Shown: positions 1 to 8,028 of the stretch, in pieces
How the letters are laid out: every line of letters starts with the position of its first letter
Numbering within the stretch: position 1 is the stretch's first letter
Origin: Flavobacterium sp. 245
Lineage (GTDB): Bacteria > Bacteroidota > Bacteroidia > Flavobacteriales > Flavobacteriaceae
DNA length: 64,000 bases
Assembly: GCF_004362055.1 (NCBI RefSeq)
Contig: NZ_SNXB01000002.1
Span: 558,001 to 622,000 of the forward strand
Reading direction: 5' to 3'
The notes under the pieces: model-generated
The model's input: the letters and a program-made list of their open reading frames with translations, nothing else
Told to the model about the DNA's origin: nothing
The model's database searches: none
Position numbers and translations under genes: made by a program

Positions 1-63
1 ACCAAAACCAAATATTCCGGCAACTATTGCCAAAATAATAAATATGACTGTCCAACGTAACAT
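1..63 (-). CDS. DUF1328 family small membrane protein (partial, N-terminus only)
   Basis: Reading leftward from the ATG at 63, the first 21 codons give MLRWTVIFIILAIVAGIFGF and then Gly before the window ends. This matches the start of the DUF1328 (YtjA-like) family, roughly 55-residue inner-membrane proteins with two hydrophobic helices. The remainder lies outside the window. Function of the family is unknown to me; members are often seen beside stress-related genes. The gene is separated by about 110 bases from the topoisomerase stop and reads the same way. The family call rests only on this N-terminal stretch. Confidence 0.7.
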   Translation of the reverse strand, partial: MLRWTVIFIILAIVAGIFGFG

Positions 64-172
64 AATAATTGATTTTTAGTTAATAACGATTTTGTTTGTT
101 ACTCAAATTTCATGCTTTTAAAGGAGATGCATTAACTCTAAACATTTTATTTCTAGCTCTATAAAAGGCGAT

Positions 173-1258
173 TTACAATAAATTGACTTGATAATTTTCA
201 ATCAATTCTGCAAATGCAGCTTCAGAGCGTGAAAAGTATTTTTTTGTGCTTCGGCTCTTTTTTACTTTGTCAAAATAAGGCTGAATTGATCCGTCTTCAT
301 AAGTCGAAACCAATAGCGGATGAACGTAATAATTTTTGCATACATTTCTTGTATTTCCGAGCGCCTCGGCTGTCGCGTCGTATGCGGTGACAATATTTCT
401 TTTAATTTCTTTTTCGTCAGATGTTATCCCGATTTCCATTAAATTTTCAAAAAATATTATCGAAGCGGCCCAAGTTCTGAAATCTTTGGCACTGAAATAT
501 TCTCCTGAAATTTCATGAAGATATTCATTGACCATATGACTGTCTAAAACTTTTCGTTCGCCGTTTTTATCATAATATTTAAAAACTTCCCATCCCGGAA
601 TTTCCTCGCATCGGCTTACCAGTTTTACAAGCTGTTTATTTCGAGTTGTAATAGTATGCTGTTTTCCTTTTTTTCCGATGAATTCAAATCGGAGGGAATT
701 CTTATTGATGTTGATGTGTCGTTTGCGCAAAGTCGAAAGTCCATATGATTTATTGTCTTTGGCATATTTCTCATTTCCGATTCTGATATGCGTTTCTTCC
801 ATTAACCGAATCACAAGTGCAATAACTTTATTTTTAGACCATTCTTTTTGTTCTAAATCACGATCAACTTGTTTACGGATAGCAGGAAGTTTTTGACCAA
901 ATTCGGCTATTTTATAAAACTTCGTCTGGTTTCTTATTTGATTCCATTTTGGATGATAACGATATTGTTTTCTGTTTTTAACGTCTAAACCAACTGCCTG
1001 CAAGTGTCCGTTTGATAGATCGGAAATATGAACGTTTACCCAAGCAGGTGGCAAAACCAAACTGCTAAAGCGTTTTAATTCGCTTTTTTGTTTGATGCAT
1101 CTGCCGTTTTTTTTATAAACAAAGCCATCTTCACCTTCGCATCTTTCAATTGGCAGTTTTTGATTGCTTACATAAACCAAATCCAATTTTTCAAGTACCA
1201 AATGCGGTGACTTGATTAATTGATTCATAAGCTTTTGCTGAGCGATTTTTGCGGGCAT
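173..1258 (-). CDS. DNA topoisomerase IB
   Basis: A 361-residue type IB topoisomerase of the poxvirus/bacterial class, which relaxes supercoils by nicking one strand through a 3'-phosphotyrosine. The catalytic pentad can be followed: Arg159 in HIRIGNEKYA, Lys near 196-199 in the beta-hairpin FIGKKGKQH, Arg261 in KDFRTWAA, and Tyr311 in CKNYYVHP. Asn302 sits where the vaccinia enzyme has a His (LGNT), a substitution I recall as common in bacterial members. An N-terminal domain (about 1-105) precedes the catalytic core. It starts 11 bases after the stop of a small SAP-like gene on the same strand, so the two are probably co-transcribed. Bacteria rely mainly on type IA and II enzymes, so this is an accessory activity. 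Confidence 0.93.
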   Translation of the reverse strand: MPAKIAQQKLMNQLIKSPHLVLEKLDLVYVSNQKLPIERCEGEDGFVYKKNGRCIKQKSELKRFSSLVLPPAWVNVHISDLSNGHLQAVGLDVKNRKQYRYHPKWNQIRNQTKFYKIAEFGQKLPAIRKQVDRDLEQKEWSKNKVIALVIRLMEETHIRIGNEKYAKDNKSYGLSTLRKRHININKNSLRFEFIGKKGKQHTITTRNKQLVKLVSRCEEIPGWEVFKYYDKNGERKVLDSHMVNEYLHEISGEYFSAKDFRTWAASIIFFENLMEIGITSDEKEIKRNIVTAYDATAEALGNTRNVCKNYYVHPLLVSTYEDGSIQPYFDKVKKSRSTKKYFSRSEAAFAELIENYQVNLL

Positions 1259-1269
1259 GATTTCCGGTT

Positions 1270-1509
1270 TTAATTGTTTCGTAAAGAATTAACTAATGCT
1301 TTTTTATTCATATACGAACGTCCTTTTATTCCAACTTTTATTGCTTGTTTAAGCAATTCGTCTTTTGTCCATTCTTCATATGGCTTTGCTTTACCACCTT
1401 TTTCTCCTGCATCTGGCGTATTGGCAATACGAGCCGACTTTTCTTTACTGTATCCTTTTTCTACTAGAGCCTGATACTGCTTTTCGTTTTTAATTCTTGG
1501 ATCTGGCAT
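1270..1509 (-). CDS. Small SAP / Rho-N-like protein
   Basis: A 79-residue, lysine-rich, soluble protein. The N-terminal half carries YSKEKSARIANTPD and a Gly-Lys linker. The C-terminal half (about 45-77) reads TKDELLKQAIKVGIKGRSYM followed by a second helix, the helix-extended-helix pattern of SAP and Rho N-terminal nucleic-acid binding modules. It lies immediately upstream of topoisomerase IB (11-base gap), which suggests a DNA-associated role, but no function can be assigned from sequence alone. The ATG start is the only reasonable one. Flavobacteria often carry such proteins as free-standing genes. Confidence 0.75.
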   Translation of the reverse strand: MPDPRIKNEKQYQALVEKGYSKEKSARIANTPDAGEKGGKAKPYEEWTKDELLKQAIKVGIKGRSYMNKKALVNSLRNN

Positions 1510-1626
1510 GACTTTTAATTTTAGGTTAATGATTTAAGATGTATGGTATATCAAAGTTCCCAAAAAAGAAAGATTTTTCAGTTATACAATTTTAGTTATA
1601 ACTTTCATAATTTGAGTTAGATATAG

Positions 1627-1690
1627 TCGAAAGTCATAAAGTGGAAAGTCGGAAAGTGGAAAGTGGAAAGTGGAAAGTGGAAAGTGGAAG
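1627..1690. repeat. Heptamer array (GGAAAGT-type)
   Basis: The gap between the secreted-protein gene and the SAP-like gene holds a run of AAAGTGG/GGAAAGT units in 7-base steps, with degenerate units (AAAGTCG, AAAGTCA) at the left end. It lies just outside a strong terminator hairpin. Here only one orientation of the unit is seen. Confidence 0.8.
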
Positions 1691-1692
1691 GC

Positions 1693-1727
1693 AAAAAAAA
1701 TCCCAATTCTTGGAATTGGGATTTTTG
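1693..1727 (-). terminator. Rho-independent terminator, downstream of the 1744 gene
   Basis: Perfect 11-base arms AATCCCAATTC and GAATTGGGATT with a 3-base loop, followed on the minus strand by a run of eight T. It ends the leftward unit beginning with the secreted-protein genes. Confidence 0.85.
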
Positions 1728-1743
1728 CAATTTTAAAAGGACA

Positions 1744-2421
1744 TTATTTAAGCTTTTTAAAAGTAAATAGTTTTTCCTTTTTTATCTGAGTTTCATAGGA
1801 AATATCAAACCCTGTCTTATATACATTTAGTATCAAAAGGGAAATTTGATCTTTTTTAATTTTCTTTCCTTTTAGAACTATGTCGGTGGCAAAGCTGCCT
1901 TTAAATTCAATTTCCAGATTTGTCTTGTTGATTTTATATTCAATTTTGGTAATTGTAAAGTCGGCTTTATTTTTGACAGATGCAGGTTTGAATACTTTAA
2001 TTATTTTTTGATCAAAACCCAAAGAAAGTCCTTGCGCGCCAATCTCAATTCTGCCGTTTCCTTCTAAATTATCTTTATCCATAAACTCCTCAAAAGTAAC
2101 CGGAAATGAAGCAGATTTCTCTCTTAAATTGACGTTGAATCTTAAAAACACACCCGAATTTAAAAAATTATACTCCCGTACAGCAGTTGGGACAACTTTA
2201 AAGGCATAAAAACCACCTGACTTACTGGTAGATGTTTGTACATCTCCTACATAAAGGGTCTTACTAGCTATTTTTAATTCTTCTCTAAAATAATTAAGCT
2301 CCGGACTAAAAAGAGATTCATCTGGATCGTTTAAGAACAAGATTGAAAAACTTGGAAAATATGCTTGCGCAGAAACACTAAGATTCAAAAGAAATAATAT
2401 TACTAGGAAAAGTTTTTTCAT
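1744..2421 (-). CDS. Secreted protein of unknown function
   Basis: A 225-residue protein with a clear N-terminal signal peptide (MKKLFLVILFLLNLSVSAQA, cleavage probably near residue 20) and no lipobox, so predicted periplasmic or exported. The rest is a mix of alternating hydrophobic and charged strands, consistent with a beta-rich fold, with Lys-rich segments near 160-185 and at the C-terminus. I recognise no domain. It lies 45 bases downstream of another exported unknown protein in the same orientation and is followed by a strong terminator, so the two may form one transcript. Confidence 0.75.
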   Translation of the reverse strand: MKKLFLVILFLLNLSVSAQAYFPSFSILFLNDPDESLFSPELNYFREELKIASKTLYVGDVQTSTSKSGGFYAFKVVPTAVREYNFLNSGVFLRFNVNLREKSASFPVTFEEFMDKDNLEGNGRIEIGAQGLSLGFDQKIIKVFKPASVKNKADFTITKIEYKINKTNLEIEFKGSFATDIVLKGKKIKKDQISLLILNVYKTGFDISYETQIKKEKLFTFKKLK

Positions 2422-2466
2422 TTTTTTAGCTAATTAGCTCCATTCATACATTATTAGTTTCAATAA

Positions 2467-3105
2467 TTACAATGCTTTGTCAAAAGAAAGTTTTATTGAA
2501 TCATCATTTTTTGCTGCATCCCAAAAAACATATGGTTCTTCTATTCTTATCCCGGCAAGGTCTTTTTCAAAATTATTCTGATAACTTACAAAAGGTTCAC
2601 CGTTTTCGGCATATTCATTAAATACTATGTTTCCTATATATTTAATTTCTCCTTTATTTACATTAAAAGGAATTGAAAAGCCATTTATATTACTAGTTTT
2701 TTGAAGAATTTGAAAACCGCTATTTGAAAAAAGTCTAATATTTGTAATAACATATTCTCCTTCCGGTTTTTCAACAGCAAAAAGATACGTCAACCCGCCA
2801 TCTAAGTCTCCTTTGTGTCGCATTCTTGTAATCTGCGCAGGAATAAAATGTACTTCTTTTGAATATTTTCTAACCAATTTAGGATCAGTAGATTTATAAC
2901 TTATAAGCATATAATACCCATTAAACCTTGCCTTTTCTTTTGGAAAAGTAAATGACCCGAAAATTAATCCGTTATCTGTTTTCTTTGGATTATAGGTCAA
3001 TTTTTGTGCTGTGACATTTGATAATGCTCCGCAGAAAATAAAAGCACATAGAAATAAAACACGAAGAGTTGATGTGAATGACTTGTTTTTTGAGGTTGTT
3101 TTCAT
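2467..3105 (-). CDS. Secreted protein of unknown function
   Basis: A 212-residue protein with a long basic n-region and a hydrophobic core (residues about 15-33, LRVLFLCAFIFCGALSNVTA) typical of a signal peptide. The mature part has many beta-strand-like segments and no recognisable catalytic motif. It precedes another exported unknown gene on the same strand. The region upstream (3106-3281) shows AT-rich sequence with near matches to the Bacteroidota -7 element but nothing I can call firmly. Function unknown. Confidence 0.75.
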   Translation of the reverse strand: MKTTSKNKSFTSTLRVLFLCAFIFCGALSNVTAQKLTYNPKKTDNGLIFGSFTFPKEKARFNGYYMLISYKSTDPKLVRKYSKEVHFIPAQITRMRHKGDLDGGLTYLFAVEKPEGEYVITNIRLFSNSGFQILQKTSNINGFSIPFNVNKGEIKYIGNIVFNEYAENGEPFVSYQNNFEKDLAGIRIEEPYVFWDAAKNDDSIKLSFDKAL

Positions 3106-3281
3106 CTATTACGAGGTTTTTGGTTTTTCTTCACTAAATATATGCACCAAAATAATGCACCTTATTATTTGAAACAAATATTGCGATTAAAAATAGATTT
3201 ATTTTACGGGAAACCTCATTTTTAAATCATAACCTTTCTAAAAAATCTTAATTCTTATTCTAAAAATTTAATCCTTTTGAT

Positions 3282-4154
3282 TTAATCGCATTTGCTTTCC
3301 ACAAAATCCTCGGTTTTTTCATCATATACCAGACAAGTTTTCTTTATTAAAACCATTTTATTATTCACCACTTGATATTCGGCGTTCATGTGCCTGCTAC
3401 CGGCACAACATTGATTGTGCTCATGAATCGTTTTGGTTACTGAATCAAATTCTAAAGAAGTTCCGCTGAAACTGCTCTCAAAATATTTTCCTGTTTTTGG
3501 ATTATAAAGAAAATATAAACTAGATGTATTGGGTCCGGCATAACTGCTTTCAAAAACAGAGAAATCAGGAATTCCGTCAAAATTATAATCGTCGATACTT
3601 ATGTTATTCACACCCCAAAGCTGACATTCTACAGCTATTTTCTGAATCAATTTATCTGTCTTTTTTTCTAGGATTTTTATACCAGATACTTTTGCATAAA
3701 AATTCCCTTTTTCTTTAGAGACAATCAATTTAAAATATTTGTCTTTAAAGGATTCTGGCTGGAGAATTTCCCTATCTTTCCACTGAATATTATCGCCATA
3801 ATCGATATCAAATTCCTTCGACAAAGTAATTTTGAGTTCTTTTCCTGAATTTAAATCTTTCCATATTCCGTTTAACTGCTTGCTTTTTTCATTATAATTC
3901 TGAAAAGTCAATTTTGCAGTTTCCTTATTTGTTTTGTCTGTTTCGGTAAAAACCAAAGTCTTTCCGGTAAGTTTAGCGCTTAAAACAATTGGAGTATCAA
4001 AATTAGAATAAGCATAAACCGCCGTACCTACTCCATCAGAATAAATATAGGATACCAATTCTACGGGATATTTATCAATAAATCCAGTGTAGCTTATTTG
4101 GGCAGAAAGAAAAGTTGTTGCAAGAAGAAATAGTAAAGTAATTTTTTGTTTCAT
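3282..4154 (-). CDS. Secreted XAC2610-like protein
   Basis: A 290-residue exported protein with a signal peptide (MKQKITLLFLLATTFLSAQ). The C-terminal half holds a YNFDGIPDFSVFES segment followed by YFLYNPKTGKYFES, a combination I associate with the XAC2610-related family and with FG-GAP-like, calcium-binding surface repeats (D-x-N-x-D-G). Four cysteines occur near the C-terminus (CC at about 257-258 plus two later), which could form disulfides. Family assignment is from the DGIPD/YNPKTGKYF pattern only; no enzymatic activity is implied. The neighbours are other exported proteins. Confidence 0.65.
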   Translation of the reverse strand: MKQKITLLFLLATTFLSAQISYTGFIDKYPVELVSYIYSDGVGTAVYAYSNFDTPIVLSAKLTGKTLVFTETDKTNKETAKLTFQNYNEKSKQLNGIWKDLNSGKELKITLSKEFDIDYGDNIQWKDREILQPESFKDKYFKLIVSKEKGNFYAKVSGIKILEKKTDKLIQKIAVECQLWGVNNISIDDYNFDGIPDFSVFESSYAGPNTSSLYFLYNPKTGKYFESSFSGTSLEFDSVTKTIHEHNQCCAGSRHMNAEYQVVNNKMVLIKKTCLVYDEKTEDFVESKCD

Positions 4155-4201
4155 TTAGTAAATATTTCAATTAAATCTTTCCGATTTCCTCGATAGAATC
4201 T

Positions 4202-4432
4202 TCAGGCAAAGCTTTCGGTTTTAATAACTTCAAACCAAATCTTATCATATAAATTGTTCCTATAGTAAGAAAAAACTATCACTGCAAAAATTATTAAATA
4301 CCAGAAATCCTGATTCGTCGACGCTTTTATAAAATTTTTAATTGCTGTGAACAAAGTTCCATACGATACAAATAACAGAAGCCCTGCAATAATAAGCAAA
4401 AACAAACCTATAATTTTTTTAAGTACTATCAT
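4202..4432 (-). CDS. Small membrane protein, two predicted helices
   Basis: A 76-residue protein with two hydrophobic stretches (about residues 4-28 and 43-58), so probably an inner-membrane protein with a short connecting loop. Its ATG overlaps the stop codon of the upstream lipoprotein gene in an ATGA arrangement (4429-4432), a strong sign of translational coupling and joint function. No homologous family is recognised. Confidence 0.75.
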   Translation of the reverse strand: MIVLKKIIGLFLLIIAGLLLFVSYGTLFTAIKNFIKASTNQDFWYLIIFAVIVFSYYRNNLYDKIWFEVIKTESFA

Positions 4433-5145
4433 GACACCGAAGTATTATCAATTTGATCAATCATCCATTTATCATTTACCTTTTTGATATAAATCCTTAC
4501 ACCAATTCCGCAATGTCTTCCACAAGAAAAACCGCCATCTAAAACGCCATATTTTCGCTCTTTATCAAATTGAATTCTTGTAAAATAAATTGCGCCTGCA
4601 AAAATAAAATCATATTTTTTTCTCCAAAATTCATATCTATCTTTTGGAAACTCCGACATGTTTCTTAACTCAAACTTACCTTTAAGCGGGATATTTTTAT
4701 AATCTATGGTATAAGTAGAATCTCCTTTTGTTTTTGGATTAAAGATTTTAGCGCCTTTAAAATGCTCTTCCAAATATTCTTTTAAATCCTTACTGCTTTC
4801 CTTTATTTTTGGGTCGAATGCTACAATTAATTTTGATGTATCTTTTTCAATTGCTTTATCAATGGAATCCCAATTGCGCTTCCATTCTAGTATTTCTTGT
4901 TTTTGCTTTTCAGTTCCTTTTGTTGAATCAGTACTTACATAATTGCCTTCTTTATCATAAATAATTTCCCCATAAATTGGAGGCGGAGTAGGAACTGTTC
5001 TATCATCAATACAAATAGAATCAATCAAATCTGGGAAAATCTCTGTCATTACATTTTTTTCGAATTCTATGTCACTAATCTCTCTTTTACAACTCCCTAA
5101 AAAAAAGACAATCAACAGAAAAAATAATTTAAATAGTTTTGACAT
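4429..5145 (-). CDS. Lipoprotein of unknown function
   Basis: A 238-residue protein with a lipoprotein signal peptide: hydrophobic core followed by the lipobox FLGSC (Cys near residue 19). The mature region is strongly charged, with a Pro-rich patch (TVPTPPPIYG) near 50-57, and a C-terminal GGFSCGRHCGIGVRIYIKKV segment that resembles the end of many flavobacterial lipoproteins ending in a beta-hairpin. The gene is translationally coupled to the downstream 76-residue membrane protein (4-base overlap). Function unknown. Confidence 0.8.
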   Translation of the reverse strand: MSKLFKLFFLLIVFFLGSCKREISDIEFEKNVMTEIFPDLIDSICIDDRTVPTPPPIYGEIIYDKEGNYVSTDSTKGTEKQKQEILEWKRNWDSIDKAIEKDTSKLIVAFDPKIKESSKDLKEYLEEHFKGAKIFNPKTKGDSTYTIDYKNIPLKGKFELRNMSEFPKDRYEFWRKKYDFIFAGAIYFTRIQFDKERKYGVLDGGFSCGRHCGIGVRIYIKKVNDKWMIDQIDNTSVS

Positions 5146-5338
5146 TCTTATAAATATAATTTGAGCAAAAATTGCTTTTAGATGAAAATTATTAGCTAAT
5201 ATAAAACTATTTCTATTACAAAATAACTTACAATAACAGCATCATATCCAAATCATATAACAATCTCCAAAAATCCTGTAATAGATTCCTCCTGCTTCCT
5301 GAATAATTTTACATCATAACTTTCAAACAATTAAAATC

Positions 5339-5926
5339 ATGAAAAAGATACTATTAGCCGGTAAAGTAATTTTAGGAGCGGGACTTATTATTATATTCCT
5401 TCAGTCTTGTAAAAACGAAACAAAACAAGAAGATCCAAAAGAGGTTGCAGAAGATGCTAACGAAGCAAAATTTGATTCTATCGACAGCAAAGAAGATGAT
5501 TCTGAATTTTTGGTTGATCAGGCTGAAATCAATTTGGCTGAAATCGAAATTGGAAAATTGGCACAACAAAAAAGCACCAATCCTGAAGTGAAAAAATTTG
5601 GTAAAATGCTTGTTGATGAGCATACTAAATCGGCTTCAGAAGTTAGTGCCTTAGCAAAAGCTAAAAACTTTACATTGCCTACTTCTCTTACTGAAGAAGG
5701 TCGTGACGAATACAACAAACTAAACGAAAAAACAGGTCTTGACTTTGACAAAAAATTCGCCGATATGATGATCGATGGCCACGAAAAAGCAATTAAAAAA
5801 CTTCAAAAAGCAACTGAAGACGCTACTGATAATGATGTAAAACTTTGGGCTTCAAATAATATTTCGGGTTTAACAGCGCACTTGGAACATGCCAAATTGC
5901 TGAAACAAAATTTAGACAAAAAGTAA
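5339..5926 (+). CDS. DUF4142 domain lipoprotein
   Basis: A 195-residue protein with a lipobox-type signal (LQSC, Cys near residue 24), an acidic linker (about 30-55), and a DUF4142 domain (about 58-192) recognisable by QAEINLAEIEIGKLAQQKS, VKKFGKMLVDEHTKS and MIDGHEKAIKKLQK. The family is a helical-bundle, ferritin-like fold; members are predicted periplasmic and are often stress-associated in Proteobacteria and Bacteroidota. Metal binding has not been shown to my knowledge. It stands alone on the plus strand with its own terminator. Only a weak promoter match (TAATTTTA near 5304) is visible upstream. Confidence 0.88.
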   Translation: MKKILLAGKVILGAGLIIIFLQSCKNETKQEDPKEVAEDANEAKFDSIDSKEDDSEFLVDQAEINLAEIEIGKLAQQKSTNPEVKKFGKMLVDEHTKSASEVSALAKAKNFTLPTSLTEEGRDEYNKLNEKTGLDFDKKFADMMIDGHEKAIKKLQKATEDATDNDVKLWASNNISGLTAHLEHAKLLKQNLDKK

Positions 5927-6045
5927 AATAAATTTAATTGGTTATTATTTATTTTTTAATAGATGCAAAGGCTTAAAGTAGCAAAGGTTCAAAGGTTTCT
6001 TTTAAATAGAAAGAACCTCAGTCTTTAAGTCTTCATTTATTTTAC

Positions 6046-6090
6046 AAAACCCTCAAGAGTTGAATTGCTTGAGGGTTTTTCTTTTTTTTT
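6046..6090 (+). terminator. Rho-independent terminator of the DUF4142 gene
   Basis: AAAACCCTCAAG and CTTGAGGGTTTT arms around a 10-base loop, followed by a T-rich run. It lies about 120 bases after the stop codon; the sequence between holds degenerate GCAAAGG/CAAAGGTT repeats. Confidence 0.85.
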
Positions 6091-6097
6091 TAAAAGT

Positions 6098-6239
6098 TGC
6101 TAAGATGCTAAGATACTAAGGCTCTAAGTTTCTCTTAGCATTTTAGAGGCTTAGTATCTTAGTATCTCAGAACCTTAGTATCTCAGAACCTTAGTATCTT
6201 AGCATCTTAGAACCCTAGCAACTTAGAATCTTAGAAAGT
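6098..6239. repeat. Octamer array, inverted (TAAGNNNC then CTTAGNAN)
   Basis: Four 8-base units in exact register from 6101 (TAAGATGC, TAAGATAC, TAAGGCTC, TAAGTTTC), a 17-base spacer, then eleven reverse-orientation units in exact register from 6150 to 6237 (CTTAGTAT, CTTAGTAT, CTCAGAAC, CTTAGTAT and so on). The two halves can pair. With the terminator this fills the 316-base gap between the DUF4142 gene and the alcohol dehydrogenase stop. Confidence 0.9.
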
Positions 6240-6242
6240 GTC

Positions 6243-7295
6243 TTACTTCAAAGAAGCCATATCAATTACAAAACGATATTTAATATCTCCTTTTAGTAAT
6301 CTTTCGTAGGCATCATTTATTTCATTAATGCCAATTAATTCAATGTCAGCGGTAATATTATGTTCGGCACAGAAATCAAGCATTTCCTGAGTTTCTGCAA
6401 TTCCTCCAATAGCTGAACCAGCGAAACTTCTTCTTCCTAATAAAAGGCTGAAAGATGTTACCGGAAGTGGTTCCATTGGTGCTCCAACTAAGGTCAAAGT
6501 TCCGTCAACTTTTAGTAAATTCAAATAGGAATCAATATTGTGTTCAGCTGAAACGCAATCCAAAATAAAGTTCAGGCTTTTTGCATGTTTGGCCATTTGT
6601 TCAGGATCGGTAGACAAAACAACTTCATCAGCTCCTAAGCTTTTTGCTGCATCGAATTTAGATACAGATGTTGTGAAAACGACAACATGAGCGCCCATAG
6701 CTTTTGCTAATTTGATTCCCATATGGCCTAAACCTCCAATACCAACGATTCCTACTTTTTGCCCAGGACCAACTTTCCAGTGTTTTAGCGGTGAATACGT
6801 TGTAATTCCAGCACAAAGCAATGGCGCAACTCCGGCAAGATCTAATTTATCTGAAATATGCAATACATAATTTTCATCTACAACAATACTTTGAGAATAA
6901 CCTCCAAACGTATGTCCGCCTAAATGTTTATCAGCAGAATTGAATGTCAAAATATTTCCTTCATCACAATATTGTTCCAAATCATTTTTGCAATGCTCGC
7001 ATTCTCTACAAGAATCAACCATACAGCCTACTCCTGCTAATTGTCCTACTTTAAAGTTTTTTACGTGATCTCCAATTTTCACAACTCTTCCCACAATCTC
7101 ATGTCCTGGAACAATAGGATACATTGTGCCATGCCATTCATTTCTAGCTGAATGCAAATCAGAATGGCAAATTCCGCAGTACAAAATTTCGATTTCTACA
7201 TCATGCGCCTGAACAGCTCTTCGTTGAATATCTAATGTTTTTAATGGTGCTTCGGCCGCTTCTGTACCAAAGGCTTTTATGTTTTTTGTTTCCAT
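6243..7295 (-). CDS. Zinc-dependent NAD(P) alcohol dehydrogenase (YahK/cinnamyl-alcohol type)
   Basis: A 350-residue medium-chain dehydrogenase/reductase that interconverts aldehydes and alcohols. The catalytic zinc ligands are visible (Cys40 in CGICHSD, His65-Glu66 in GHEIVG), as are the four structural-zinc cysteines (Cys96, 99, 102 and 110). The Rossmann motif GIGGLGHMGIK follows near 185-195. Length and order fit the YahK/AdhA subgroup, which reduces aldehydes with NADPH. It lies downstream of a cupin gene and an AraC regulator on the same strand; the 98-base gap to the cupin stop is filled by repeat arrays. The physiological substrate cannot be read from sequence. Confidence 0.92.
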   Translation of the reverse strand: METKNIKAFGTEAAEAPLKTLDIQRRAVQAHDVEIEILYCGICHSDLHSARNEWHGTMYPIVPGHEIVGRVVKIGDHVKNFKVGQLAGVGCMVDSCRECEHCKNDLEQYCDEGNILTFNSADKHLGGHTFGGYSQSIVVDENYVLHISDKLDLAGVAPLLCAGITTYSPLKHWKVGPGQKVGIVGIGGLGHMGIKLAKAMGAHVVVFTTSVSKFDAAKSLGADEVVLSTDPEQMAKHAKSLNFILDCVSAEHNIDSYLNLLKVDGTLTLVGAPMEPLPVTSFSLLLGRRSFAGSAIGGIAETQEMLDFCAEHNITADIELIGINEINDAYERLLKGDIKYRFVIDMASLK

Positions 7296-7315
7296 AATTT
7301 TTATTTGTTTTTTTT

Positions 7316-7364
7316 GTTTCAGGTTTCAGGTTTCAAGTTTCAGGTTTCAGGTTTCAGGTTTCAA
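7316..7364. repeat. Heptamer array GTTTCAG (7 units)
   Basis: Seven consecutive 7-base units in exact register: GTTTCAG five times with two GTTTCAA variants. It is located in the gap between cupin and alcohol dehydrogenase. The same unit recurs five times at 8944-8978. Confidence 0.9.
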
Positions 7365-7368
7365 AAAA

Positions 7369-7408
7369 CTCAGCATCTTAGCATCTTAGTATCTTAGAAA
7401 CTTAGTAA
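7369..7408. repeat. Octamer array that overlaps the cupin stop codon
   Basis: Five 8-base units in register: CTCAGCAT, CTTAGCAT, CTTAGTAT, CTTAGAAA, CTTAGTAA. The cupin stop codon (complement of 7394-7396) lies inside the fourth unit and the last codons of the protein are formed by units four and five. Confidence 0.88.
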
Positions 7409-7798
7409 AAAATACTCTCCATCAGTCACTTTGTCAAGCCAGATTCCGTGGCCTTTATCGACTTCTGTGATAATAGCAATATAAGAGAACTGGTCAAATG
7501 GAGTCGCTCCGTACCAATGTTCTACTCCTGGTAAAATCGTCACTACTTCATCTTTCTGAAGCATTCTAACTGCGTTTCCTCTTTCCTGATAATAACCAAC
7601 TCCGTCTTTCGCAATAAGCATATGCAGACTTGCATTAATATGCCAGTTGCTTCTTGCGCAAGGTTCAAACGTAACTTCTTTAATTACAGTATTTTCAGGA
7701 TGAATATTGCTCGTTTGTTTTTTATAAGAAACGTCACCTGTCATAAATGTATTCGGGACTTTTCCTTCTTCAATAACTGTTGAATAATTTGTTGACAT
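7394..7798 (-). CDS. Cupin domain protein
   Basis: A 134-residue single-domain cupin. The two conserved cupin segments can be seen: the first around WHINASLHMLIAKDGVGYYQ with the metal-site histidines and Gly turn, and the second around DEVVTILPGVEHWYGA with its His. The longer frame begins at a GTG (7840); the ATG at 7798 (MSTNYSTVIEEG) is a better start. Carboxymuconolactone-decarboxylase-linked or quercetinase-like small cupins look similar, so the reaction is unknown. The final residues LLSF and the stop codon are encoded by an octamer repeat, suggesting the original C-terminus was altered. It lies between the AraC regulator and the alcohol dehydrogenase, both same strand. Confidence 0.85.
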   Translation of the reverse strand: MSTNYSTVIEEGKVPNTFMTGDVSYKKQTSNIHPENTVIKEVTFEPCARSNWHINASLHMLIAKDGVGYYQERGNAVRMLQKDEVVTILPGVEHWYGATPFDQFSYIAIITEVDKGHGIWLDKVTDGEYFLLSF

Positions 7799-8028
7799 AA
7801 ATTTACTTATTTTTTTGAGATTGACTTTATTCAAAATCACTTATCTAATTCATTATCAGAATTATAAACTAAATTTTAGAAAGCTAGAAGCCGCTTTATG
7901 AAGTAGTAATTTAGTTTGTCCAAAACTGATAAATTATTTCAGCGTTGTAATTTCAAGGCAAAATTAGCTCAGGAATACGTTCCGTAAATAACAATATTCA
8001 AACAAAAAATTATGAAAATGAAACAATT

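Noticed and set aside
7799..7840. GTG start of the cupin gene
   Set aside because: The extension adds 14 residues with no homologous pattern; the ATG at 7798 gives a compact cupin.
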